A stretch of DNA of 30,803 bases, taken from the IMG/VR virus record IMGVR_UViG_3300028745_000335, positions 1-30,803 of that record, one strand, 5' to 3'. Each line of letters starts with the position of its first letter. The first letter of the stretch is position 1. The notes beneath the pieces were generated by a model that was given only the letters and a program-made list of their open reading frames with translations, had not been told where the DNA came from and did not search any database. Positions 1-7,041 of this stretch are shown here, piece by piece. Source of the stretch: a virus. A program made the translations under genes and the position numbers.

Positions 1-330
1 ATGCCATCTCCGCAGGTCAGCAGGCGCAAACGGGCACGGGATCAGCGCCGAATCAACACCTCTACACGTGGCTACGGGACCGAGCACCAGCGACTCCGCA
101 AGGTGTGGGCCGGGAAGGTCGAACATGGCGAAGTCAGCTGCGCCCGCTGCGGGAAGTGGATCGCCCCGGGCACGCCGTGGGACCTCGGCCACAACGACAC
201 CGACCGCTCGGTCTACACGGGCCCGGAGCACCGGAAGTGCAACCGGGCAACGTCGGCCCACAAAGCCGCCCGCAAAAAGCGCCAAGCCCACCAAGCCGGC
301 ACCGAAGCCCGCCACTCCCGCAGCTGGTAG
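1..330 (+). CDS. HNH endonuclease (packaging-associated)
   Basis: Small HNH nuclease of 109 aa. The motif order is that of phage HNH proteins encoded beside terminases: a GYG-x-EH-xx-LR segment (residues 24-33), a CxxC zinc knuckle (C47, C50), LGHND with the presumed catalytic His (H64), and GPEHRKCN (H77, C80, N81). The basic tail (residues 87-109) may bind DNA. It lies directly before the terminase genes; in phages of the HK97 type the neighbouring HNH protein works with the large terminase to cut cohesive ends, so a cos-type packaging mechanism is inferred. The ATG is the first base of the window, so no ribosome binding site can be seen and a longer N-terminus cannot be excluded. Its 3' third overlaps the upstream part of the terminase small subunit frame. 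Confidence 0.88.
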   Translation: MPSPQVSRRKRARDQRRINTSTRGYGTEHQRLRKVWAGKVEHGEVSCARCGKWIAPGTPWDLGHNDTDRSVYTGPEHRKCNRATSAHKAARKKRQAHQAGTEARHSRSW

Positions 331-799
331 GAAGCGGCCTTCACTGAAGCCCAAGCCACAGCTGAAACCCAAGCCGGAGACACCGGAGCTCGCCTTTGAT
401 CTCTACGCTGCCGGCGGCCGGGTCGTGAGCGTATTCGGGAAGTTCGGCAGCCGGGTAATGGTGGAGATGTCGGCCACGACCGCCGGCCAACTCTTCACCG
501 GTCTCCCTGAGAACTCGTCGCACACCCGACTGGTCGAAGCCATCGAGAACGACCTGGACGAGATCCGCCGGCGGGCACCCGAGGTGGCCGACTCGGCCAT
601 CGCAGCATCGGCCATCGCCATGGCCACCGAGATGGAGAACCCGTACAACTCGGCGACGTCGAAGTCCATGTGCGCCCGGGTGCTCATCGACTCGCTCGAC
701 CGGCTGCGAGAACTGGCGCCGGCACCTGAAGGGGCGGACCGGCTGGATGACCTCTCTTCTCGACGGCAGGCCCGGCTTGCTGGGAGCGCAAAGACCTAG
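125..799 (+). CDS. Terminase small subunit
   Basis: DNA-recognition subunit of the packaging motor. The C-terminal half carries the pattern typical of actinophage small terminases: an acidic helix ([15 protein letters not shown]), the segment [13 protein letters not shown], a Leu-rich helix LDRLRELAP, and an end resembling [13 protein letters not shown]. The start is uncertain. ATG at 125 has GGAAGG 6 bases upstream but gives a Lys/Pro/Ala-rich N-terminus and overlaps the HNH gene by about 200 bases in another frame. An ATG at 68 is longer still. A GTG at 425 would give about 125 aa, the usual family size, but would discard the in-frame segment [11 protein letters not shown], which looks like real protein. 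The stop lies inside the start of the large subunit (53-base overlap), which suggests translational coupling. Product identity is firm; the start is not. Confidence 0.8.
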   Translation: MAKSAAPAAGSGSPRARRGTSATTTPTARSTRARSTGSATGQRRPTKPPAKSAKPTKPAPKPATPAAGRKRPSLKPKPQLKPKPETPELAFDLYAAGGRVVSVFGKFGSRVMVEMSATTAGQLFTGLPENSSHTRLVEAIENDLDEIRRRAPEVADSAIAASAIAMATEMENPYNSATSKSMCARVLIDSLDRLRELAPAPEGADRLDDLSSRRQARLAGSAKT

Positions 800-2249
800 G
801 ATCCTCTCGACGCCACCGGCGGTGTCGTCAACCGGTGCCGAGGCGGTCGAGCTGGCGGCGATCGCCGGGCTCGACCTCGATCCGTGGCAGCAGTTCGCCC
901 TCGAGTGCTCGTTGTCCGAGCGGGCCGACGGGAAGTGGGCGGCGTTCGGTGTCGGGATCGTTGTGCCTCGCCAGAATGGGAAGGGCGGGATCCTCGAGGC
1001 CCGGGAGTTGGCCGGCCTGTTCCTCCTCGAGGAGCGGCTCATCATCCACTCGGCCCACCAGTTCGACACCTCGCAGGAGGCGTTCGAGCGACTGGTCGCA
1101 CTCATCGAGAGCACGCCGAGCTTGAGCAAGCGGCTCGCCCGCAACGGCATCTCCCGCTCGCACGGGTCCGAAGGAGTGAAGCTCAAGAATGGCCACCGGA
1201 TCCGGTTCCGCACCCGGACGAAGGGCGGCGGTCGAGGGTTCACCTGCGACTGTCTGATCCTCGACGAGGCGATGATCGTGCCTGACTCGTTCATGGGCGC
1301 CGTGCTTCCGACCCTGTCCGCACGGCCCAACCCGCAGATCTGGTACACCGGCTCCGCCGTCGACCAGGAAATCCACGAGCACGGCCTGGTCCTCGCCAGG
1401 GTTCGGGAGCGCGGCCTGAAGGGTGACGATCCGTCGCTCTTCTACGCCGAGTGGTCAGCGTTCGACAACCTGGGCGAGGTCACCATCGCTTCGGCTGAGG
1501 ATCCGGAGGCGTGGGCCCGGGCGAACCCCGCAATGGGAATCAGGATCTCGGAGGAGTACATCGCCAACGAACGGCGAGAGTTCGCCTCCAACCTTCGGGG
1601 GTACGCCGTGGAGCGACTGGGAGTGGGGGACTGGCCCCGCACGGATCACTCGACCGGCCGGGTAATCGACCCCGACGACTGGTCCGACGGGATCGACGAG
1701 GAGTCGAAGCCGAAGGACCCGCTGTGCTTCGCCTTCGACATCACCCCTGACCGCTCCCGGACCACCATCTCGGTCTGCGGTGATCGGTCAGACGGGCTGC
1801 CCCACATCGAGACGATCGAGAACCGGCGCGGCACCGGGTGGGTGGCCAGTCGACTCGGCGAGCTCGTCAAGGCGCACAAGACGTGGGAGGTCCTCTGCGA
1901 CGCAGCAGGTCCGGCCAGCTCGTTGGTCACCGAAGTCGAGGAGGCCGTCGGCAAGAAGCCGAACGGTGACTCCCGGCTCCTGGTTGTCTCGTCCAAGGAG
2001 TACGCCCAAGCCTGCGGGATCTTTTTCGACGCAGTGGCCGACGGCCGGCTCCGCCACCTCGGGACCTCGGATCTCACCGAAGCGGTCGATGGCGCCCGAT
2101 CCCGTCCGCTCGGCGAGGCGTGGGCCTGGCACCGTAAGACATCGGACGTCGACATCTCCCCGCTGGTGGCCGCCACCCTGGCGCTCTTCGGCAACACCCG
2201 CCGGCCGAAGAACAGGTCCCGAGTCATCAACCTGAACGCAATTGACTGA
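747..2249 (+). CDS. Terminase large subunit
   Basis: ATPase and nuclease motor that packages phage DNA into the prohead; 500 aa, normal for the family. The N-terminal ATPase has a Walker A-like P-loop PRQNGKG (residues 74-80), a Walker B strand ending in LILDEA (170-175) and a coupling segment YTGSA near residue 200. The C-terminal RNase H-like nuclease begins at about residue 325 with FDITPDRSRT, whose first Asp is the expected metal ligand; further acidic residues follow in the VLCDAAGP segment. ATG at 747 is preceded by a purine-rich stretch (GAAGGGG near 728-734) and overlaps the small subunit by 53 bases. Its position between the small terminase and the portal is canonical. Confidence 0.96.
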   Translation: MTSLLDGRPGLLGAQRPRILSTPPAVSSTGAEAVELAAIAGLDLDPWQQFALECSLSERADGKWAAFGVGIVVPRQNGKGGILEARELAGLFLLEERLIIHSAHQFDTSQEAFERLVALIESTPSLSKRLARNGISRSHGSEGVKLKNGHRIRFRTRTKGGGRGFTCDCLILDEAMIVPDSFMGAVLPTLSARPNPQIWYTGSAVDQEIHEHGLVLARVRERGLKGDDPSLFYAEWSAFDNLGEVTIASAEDPEAWARANPAMGIRISEEYIANERREFASNLRGYAVERLGVGDWPRTDHSTGRVIDPDDWSDGIDEESKPKDPLCFAFDITPDRSRTTISVCGDRSDGLPHIETIENRRGTGWVASRLGELVKAHKTWEVLCDAAGPASSLVTEVEEAVGKKPNGDSRLLVVSSKEYAQACGIFFDAVADGRLRHLGTSDLTEAVDGARSRPLGEAWAWHRKTSDVDISPLVAATLALFGNTRRPKNRSRVINLNAID

Positions 2250-2263
2250 CCGGGAGGTCGCAG

Positions 2264-2590
2264 ATGTTCGAACCGAAGGTCAGCCGCGCCTACCACGATG
2301 CAGCGATCGACGATCTCCAGGAGACCGTCGACGGGCTGAGCGAGAAGCTGGCCGAGGTCGAGCGGGTCCAGGCCGAGCCGAACGAGTGGATCGGCACCGT
2401 CCTCCGGAAGCGGATCATCGTCCACCTGAAGAACGGAGACTCGATCGACGGATCGCTGTGGGAGACCATGGACGACGGCATCGTTCTCCGGGCCGCGCAG
2501 CTGCTCAATGCCGAGGGGCCGGCGACGACGATGGCCGGTGAGGTGTTCATCCCCCGAGAGAACGTCGCCTTCGCCCAGCTTGACGAGTAG
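2264..2590 (+). CDS. Sm-like small protein between terminase and portal
   Basis: Protein of 108 aa with GGGAGG upstream at good spacing. Residues 10-38 are predicted to form a heptad-rich coiled coil (LQETVDGLSEKLAEVERV). The rest is a run of short beta-strands with the pattern VHLKNGDSIDG...DDGIVLRAAQ...VFIPRENVAF, which resembles an Sm/LSm-type barrel. Proteins of this pattern recur between the large terminase and portal of actinophages, where they are usually left as hypothetical. A role at the portal vertex or in RNA/DNA binding is possible but is inference only. It ends 2 bases before the portal start and is surely co-transcribed with it. Confidence 0.75.
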   Translation: MFEPKVSRAYHDAAIDDLQETVDGLSEKLAEVERVQAEPNEWIGTVLRKRIIVHLKNGDSIDGSLWETMDDGIVLRAAQLLNAEGPATTMAGEVFIPRENVAFAQLDE

Positions 2591-2592
2591 TC

Positions 2593-3804
2593 ATGCAGAT
2601 CCTCACCCGCGATCGCCAGTTCGAGCATCGCGGCGCCAACCCACTCCAGCCCTGGGGATCGACGACACCGCCGACCAACGGCCAGCTCGGCCAGTCGACC
2701 GCCGGGGTCGTCGTCTCCGAGCACACAGCGCTGCAGCTGGCCTCGGTCTACAGCTCCGTGTCGCTCATCTGTGACTCGATCGCCACGCTGCCGATCCGCC
2801 AGCACAAGCTCACCGGGGCCGGTACGACCGTCGAGATGGAACCTTCGTCGGTCATCCAGCAGCCGTGGCCGGAGATCAGCCGCCGGGACTTCATCACCCA
2901 GGGCACCGCATCTCTCCTCCTCCGGGGCAACGTCTACGGGAAGATCACGGCCCGGGACGGCAAGCTCCAGTATCCGTCTCAGGTGCAGCTGGTCCACCCC
3001 GACCACGCCAGGGTCCGCCGGCTCAGCGATGGCTCGATCGAGGTCCGCTACTGGAACCAGCCGGTCCCGCCCGACGAGGTGAGCCGGGCCATGGCCCTGT
3101 CGCTTCCAGAGGGTCTGATCGGGCTCAACCCGATCGAGTACATGCGGAACATGCTCGGAGTGGCCCGGGCGCAGGACCTCTACTCCGGAGCATTCTTCGC
3201 CAACTCGGCCCGCCCCGACGGCGTGGTCAACGTCCCGGGCGACCTGGACCCCGAAGAGACCAAGGCCATGAAGCAGGCCCTCCTCGAGTCGAACCAGGGG
3301 ATCAACAAGTCGCACCTTCCTCTTGTCCTCACCGGTGGGGCCACGTTCCAGCCCATCACGATGAACATGGCGGACGCCCAGTTCATCGAACAGATGCAGT
3401 TCAGCGCCTCGGCTATCTCCGGGATGATCTACCGGGTCCCGCCCCACATGATCGGCATGGTCACCAAGGACACGTCGTGGGGTGCCGGCATCGAGCAGCA
3501 GGAGCTCGGCTACGTCCGGAACACGCTGCTGATCTGGCTGTGCCGCTGGGAGGACCTGCTGACCAGCTGGCTGCCGCCTGGCCAGTTCGTCACCTTCGAC
3601 CTGTCCGAGCGTCTCCGTGGCGACACGCTGCAGCGGTGGGCCGCCTACCAGGTCGCCCGGGTGATCGGGGCCATGAACAACGCTGAGATCCGAGCGGCCG
3701 AACATCTGCCGCCCGTCGCCCCGGACGATCCGTCGTACAGCCAGCCACTCAACTCGTCGCCTATGCCGGCTGCTGTCGGCCAGGGCGGGGACAAGGCGAA
3801 CTGA
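2593..3804 (+). CDS. Portal protein (HK97 family)
   Basis: Dodecameric ring at the capsid vertex through which DNA enters and leaves; 403 aa, normal for the HK97 type. Visible family features are the N-terminal helix AxxxASVYSSVSLICDSIATLPI, the clip/stem stretch LVHPDHARVRR, the segment IGLNPIEYMRNML followed by FFANSARPDGVV, and the C-terminal wing with QFSASAISGMIYRVPPHMIG and WGAGIEQQELGYVRNTL. The C-terminal 30 residues are Pro/Ser-rich and probably disordered. The gene starts 2 bases after the preceding stop and is followed after 7 bases by the protease gene, the standard portal-protease-capsid order. Confidence 0.95.
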   Translation: MQILTRDRQFEHRGANPLQPWGSTTPPTNGQLGQSTAGVVVSEHTALQLASVYSSVSLICDSIATLPIRQHKLTGAGTTVEMEPSSVIQQPWPEISRRDFITQGTASLLLRGNVYGKITARDGKLQYPSQVQLVHPDHARVRRLSDGSIEVRYWNQPVPPDEVSRAMALSLPEGLIGLNPIEYMRNMLGVARAQDLYSGAFFANSARPDGVVNVPGDLDPEETKAMKQALLESNQGINKSHLPLVLTGGATFQPITMNMADAQFIEQMQFSASAISGMIYRVPPHMIGMVTKDTSWGAGIEQQELGYVRNTLLIWLCRWEDLLTSWLPPGQFVTFDLSERLRGDTLQRWAAYQVARVIGAMNNAEIRAAEHLPPVAPDDPSYSQPLNSSPMPAAVGQGGDKAN

Positions 3805-3811
3805 GGTCACG

Positions 3812-5311
3812 ATGCCCGCCACCCCCGTTCACCACACAGCGACCGACGATGGCACGTGGGATGGCCCGGCCCAGGAGAAGAAGCTCAAGACTCCGCTGAC
3901 CACCACGGCGGGCGACGACACGTTCGCCTGGGTCGACGACAGCGACGATGCCGACCCCACCACGAAGTCGGCGTGGAAGTTCATCCACCACTTCGTTTCC
4001 GACGCCGGCCTGCCCGGATCCGCCTCGACGCTCGCCTGCTCAACCGGCATCGGGATCCTCAACGGGGCCCGGACCGGAACCACGATTCCTGACGCCGACC
4101 GAGAGGGCGTCTGGAAGCACCTCGCCGCTCACCTGAAGGATGCCGGCGTGAAGGAGGAAGACGTGCCCGAACTCGAATCTGCCACGCCGCCGGACGAGAC
4201 CCGTGCCGCATCCGACAACGACTGCAGCCGTTGCAACGGTGAGGGGACGGTCAGCCTCAATGACTCGGATGTCGAATGCCCACAGTGCGGCGGTACGGGC
4301 ACAGGCGAGAACAACGCCGACGAGCTGAGCCATCGACCGCCGGCCACGGCAATCCGTGGCGAGCTGCGTGGCGTTCCGGAGTCCCGGGTGTCCACGGGCC
4401 CCAAGTTCGAGCTGCGGGAGGTCCCGAATGGCACCGGCGGGACGAACCTTCGCTTCACCGGCTTCGCCTCGACCACCGACACCGAGTACGAGATGGAGGA
4501 TTGGCTCGGCCCCTGGGTCGAGTCGGTCAGCTCCGGGGCGTTCGGCAAGACCCTGTCTGAAGGGGCGGACGTGGCGTTCCTGCTCAACCACCAGGGCATG
4601 ACGCTGGCCCGGACCAAGCCGGGGACCCTGAAGCTCTCCGAAGAGACCGACGGCACGAAGAGTCCCATCTACGGGATCACCGGGCTGCACTCTGAGGCCC
4701 TGCTCGATCCGACCAACATGTACGTCCAGGCGATGCGCTCGGCCGTCGACCGTGGCGACCTGGACGAGATGTCGTTCGCCTTCCGGGTGATGCGCCAGGA
4801 GTGGAACGACGAGTACGACCGGCGGTGGATCAACGAGGTCAGCCTGGACAAGGGCGACGTGTCCCTCGTCAACTACGGGGCCAACCCGACCACTGGCGGG
4901 ACGGTGTCGATGCGGCAGCGGGTCACGGGCCGAACCGAGGATCCGTCTGGCATCCCGATGGTGATTCTCCTGCGACGCTCCGCACTCTTCCGCCAGCTGC
5001 GGGAGGGCAAGGTCCTCTCGGCGGCCAACTCAGAGGAGCTGCAGAAGGCCCTCGAGGCGCTCCACGCTGCCGACGATGCCGACATCCCCGGCATCGTCCG
5101 TGCGCTCCAGGACATCGACACCGCCGTGGACGCCGGCATGGCCGGGATCTCGACCGTCCTCGACACGGCGAACCCCGACGGGGACACCGGCGACCTCGAG
5201 CCGGCGCTGGTGCCCCCGACCGCCAGTGCCCTCGTTCTGCCCGACTACGGCGATGAGGCCAGGGCTGCCCTGGAGACACTCCGTCACGGACCTCGAAGGG
5301 GTGCGGCATGA
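3812..5311 (+). CDS. Prohead protease with extra N-terminal domains
   Basis: Serine protease that matures the prohead, HK97 type (peptidase S78 family). The protease domain spans about residues 212-360: LRFTGFAS, VSSGAFGKTL, LLNHQ with the catalytic His (H260), and EMSFAF with the nucleophile Ser (S321), followed by LVNYGANPTT. At 499 aa it is far longer than a usual prohead protease (about 200 aa). Residues 50-120 form a separate compact domain of unknown role (WKFIHHFVSDAGLPGSAS...IGILNGAR...WKHLAAHLKDAG). Residues 138-163 hold two CxxCxGxG knuckles (C138, C141, C156, C159), like a DnaJ-type zinc centre. Residues 380-499 are helical and may act as scaffold. The final TGA overlaps the next ATG (ATGA), so translation is coupled to capsid protein 1. 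Confidence 0.93.
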   Translation: MPATPVHHTATDDGTWDGPAQEKKLKTPLTTTAGDDTFAWVDDSDDADPTTKSAWKFIHHFVSDAGLPGSASTLACSTGIGILNGARTGTTIPDADREGVWKHLAAHLKDAGVKEEDVPELESATPPDETRAASDNDCSRCNGEGTVSLNDSDVECPQCGGTGTGENNADELSHRPPATAIRGELRGVPESRVSTGPKFELREVPNGTGGTNLRFTGFASTTDTEYEMEDWLGPWVESVSSGAFGKTLSEGADVAFLLNHQGMTLARTKPGTLKLSEETDGTKSPIYGITGLHSEALLDPTNMYVQAMRSAVDRGDLDEMSFAFRVMRQEWNDEYDRRWINEVSLDKGDVSLVNYGANPTTGGTVSMRQRVTGRTEDPSGIPMVILLRRSALFRQLREGKVLSAANSEELQKALEALHAADDADIPGIVRALQDIDTAVDAGMAGISTVLDTANPDGDTGDLEPALVPPTASALVLPDYGDEARAALETLRHGPRRGAA

Positions 5312-6777
5312 CCGACACGATGACCAACGGCCAGAAGGAAGACGTGCTGGAAGGCGCACTCGAGGTGCTCCTCGCTGGCGACGACCAGGGCGGCTACTAC
5401 TACGCCTACGTCCTCGACTTCACGGACACGTGGGTCGTCTACTCGTCGTATGAGGGGACCTACCAGATCAGCTACACGATGGACGACGACGGCACCGTGG
5501 CCTTCACCGGCGATCCGGAGCCCGTCTACTCCGTGACGACCTACGAGCCGGTGAAGGAGTCCAAGAACGCCGGCCCGCTCGAGCGTCGAGGCGGCCCCAA
5601 CATGCGACTCCGTGCCCGGATGGTCGAGTCCAGCCAGGGAGCCACGGTCAAGGTCCGCTCCGAGCCGCTCACCTACTCGCGGTGGGGACGGGACTCGTTC
5701 TACCGGGACCTGATCCTCCGGGACCGGGTCGACGGCGCAGCCGGCCGGCTGCGCCGCCACGCCCAGGAGATGGACGTGATCTCCAAGGAGCAGAACGCCC
5801 GGTCGCTCCGGTCGCTCCGGTCTGGTGAGATCGAGTACCGGGTCGAGCCGAACCGGACCGACGGGGAGGGCGGGTACCTGGCGCCACCGGCATGGCTCAA
5901 CCAGCTCTTCGCCACCGCTCCCCGCCCGGACCGGATCCTCGCCTCGCTGATCCCCGGCACCTTCGCACTGCCCCAGGGGTGCTCCTCGGTCAACCTCCCG
6001 ATCATCCAGACCGGCACTGCGGTCCAGCCCGTCGCCGATCTCCAGGCTGACCCCAGCCAGGACATCACGGATGCCCCTGGGTCCTCCACCGTGGTCACCC
6101 TGTCGGGTCACGCCGATGTCTCGGTCCAGTCGCTCGAGCAGAGCCCGACCGGAGCCCATCTGGACTTCGCCATCTTTGCCGACCTCTCGTCGGCCTACGA
6201 CGCCCAGCTGGAGACGCAGCTGCTCGTCGGCGGTGGTATAGCGATGAACCAGATCCTGGGGGTGGCCAACGTCGGCACTCCGGTCGCCTACACCGACGGC
6301 AGCCCGTCGGGCTCGGAGATGTACCCCATCTTCGGTCAGACGGTCGCTCAGCTGGCCAATGGACGGAACCGCCCGCCGGAGGCGTGGATGGCCCGTACGG
6401 CCCGCTGGGCATGGTTCACGACCCAGGAGGACACCGCCGGCCTTCCCTTTGGTCTGCCGAGCCCCTTCTATATGGGATCGGATTCCGAGACGCCGGATCC
6501 CCTCGGCGGCCTGCTCGGCTTCCCGCTCTTCGGCAACGAGGCGCTCCCGGCCAACCTCGGTGCCGGCGGAAACCAGGACGAGATGATCTGTCTCCGCCCC
6601 AGTGACCTACTGCTCTTCGAGGCCCAGCCGACCACGGCCGTCATGCGGGATCCGGGATCCGGAGCCCTCTCCGTCCGCCTCCAGCTGCACAACCGCGCAG
6701 CTGCCATCACGAACAGGTACCCGTCGGGTATCTGCGTGGCCGGCGGCACCGGCTTCGTCGTCCAGTCCAACTTCTAA
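5308..6777 (+). CDS. Major capsid protein 1 (HK97 fold)
   Basis: HK97-fold capsid protein, 489 aa. The core begins at about residue 118 with SEPLTY and continues with FYRDL, RHAQEMDV (150-157), EPNRTDGEGGYLAPP, SSVNLPI, LEQSP, YTDGSP and the C-terminal GTGFVVQSNF. These blocks are shared with the second capsid gene at 7042, so the two are paralogues. The N-terminal 97 residues differ: instead of a coiled-coil delta domain there is a Tyr-rich, acidic beta domain (GGYYYAYVLDFTDTWVVY at 28-45, YQISYTMDDDG at 52-62). Proteolysis by the upstream protease near residue 95-105 is inferred. The gene is joined to the protease by an ATGA overlap, and its stop is only 5 bases before a tRNA gene. Confidence 0.92.
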   Translation: MTDTMTNGQKEDVLEGALEVLLAGDDQGGYYYAYVLDFTDTWVVYSSYEGTYQISYTMDDDGTVAFTGDPEPVYSVTTYEPVKESKNAGPLERRGGPNMRLRARMVESSQGATVKVRSEPLTYSRWGRDSFYRDLILRDRVDGAAGRLRRHAQEMDVISKEQNARSLRSLRSGEIEYRVEPNRTDGEGGYLAPPAWLNQLFATAPRPDRILASLIPGTFALPQGCSSVNLPIIQTGTAVQPVADLQADPSQDITDAPGSSTVVTLSGHADVSVQSLEQSPTGAHLDFAIFADLSSAYDAQLETQLLVGGGIAMNQILGVANVGTPVAYTDGSPSGSEMYPIFGQTVAQLANGRNRPPEAWMARTARWAWFTTQEDTAGLPFGLPSPFYMGSDSETPDPLGGLLGFPLFGNEALPANLGAGGNQDEMICLRPSDLLLFEAQPTTAVMRDPGSGALSVRLQLHNRAAAITNRYPSGICVAGGTGFVVQSNF

Positions 6778-6782
6778 CCCTG

Positions 6783-6857
6783 AGCGGGGTGGAGCAGCGG
6801 TAGCTCGCCTGGTTCATACCCAGGAGGTCGCCGGTTCGATTCCGGCCCCCGCCACCA
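6783..6857 (+). tRNA. Initiator-like tRNA-Met (CAT), copy 1
   Basis: A complete cloverleaf with encoded CCA. Acceptor 6783-6789 pairs with 6847-6853, D arm 6792-6806, anticodon arm 6808-6824 (loop TTCATAC, anticodon CAT at 6815-6817), variable loop 6825-6829, T arm 6830-6846, discriminator A 6854, CCA 6855-6857. It resembles bacterial tRNA-fMet: the first acceptor pair is a mismatch (A1 against C72) and the D stem has A11:U24, both initiator features. The anticodon stem has only two of the three G:C pairs typical of initiators (29:41 is T:A). The gene lies between two capsid genes in the same orientation, 5 bases after a stop codon. It is probably part of the late transcript and released by RNase processing. 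Confidence 0.9.
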
Positions 6858-6872
6858 GGTGCGCCCAGCACC
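6858..6872 (+). other. Hairpin directly 3' of tRNA copy 1
   Basis: GGTGC (6858-6862), loop GCCCA, GCACC (6868-6872): a perfect 5-bp hairpin that begins at the base after the tRNA CCA. No T-run follows, so it is a poor terminator. It could protect or mark the 5' end of the downstream capsid mRNA after tRNA processing. The rest of the interval up to 7041 shows no gene apart from the ribosome binding site of the next gene. Confidence 0.5.
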
Positions 6873-7041
6873 GTCACACGTAGCCCTGGGCTTTCTGTGC
6901 AGCAACCCGCGCCGGACCCCAATCGACGACCGCCGGACCGCCTCCGGGCGGCACCACCGTCGCCGAGTGAGCGGCACCACCCGGGCAGACAACCACCCAC
7001 TGCCCGCCGTTCCGGCGCGCCCACCCAAGAAAGGGGGCACC

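Noticed and set aside
2290-3822. Open frame of 510 codons on the minus strand
   Set aside because: Antisense to the portal gene; same cause.
6783-6857. tRNA-Ile with modified CAT anticodon
   Set aside because: The A1-C72 mismatch and A11:U24 favour an initiator tRNA.
6859-7041. Upstream extension of capsid protein 2
   Set aside because: The frame is open, but the strong ribosome site at 7029-7037 fixes the start at 7042 and the upstream part has no plausible protein features.
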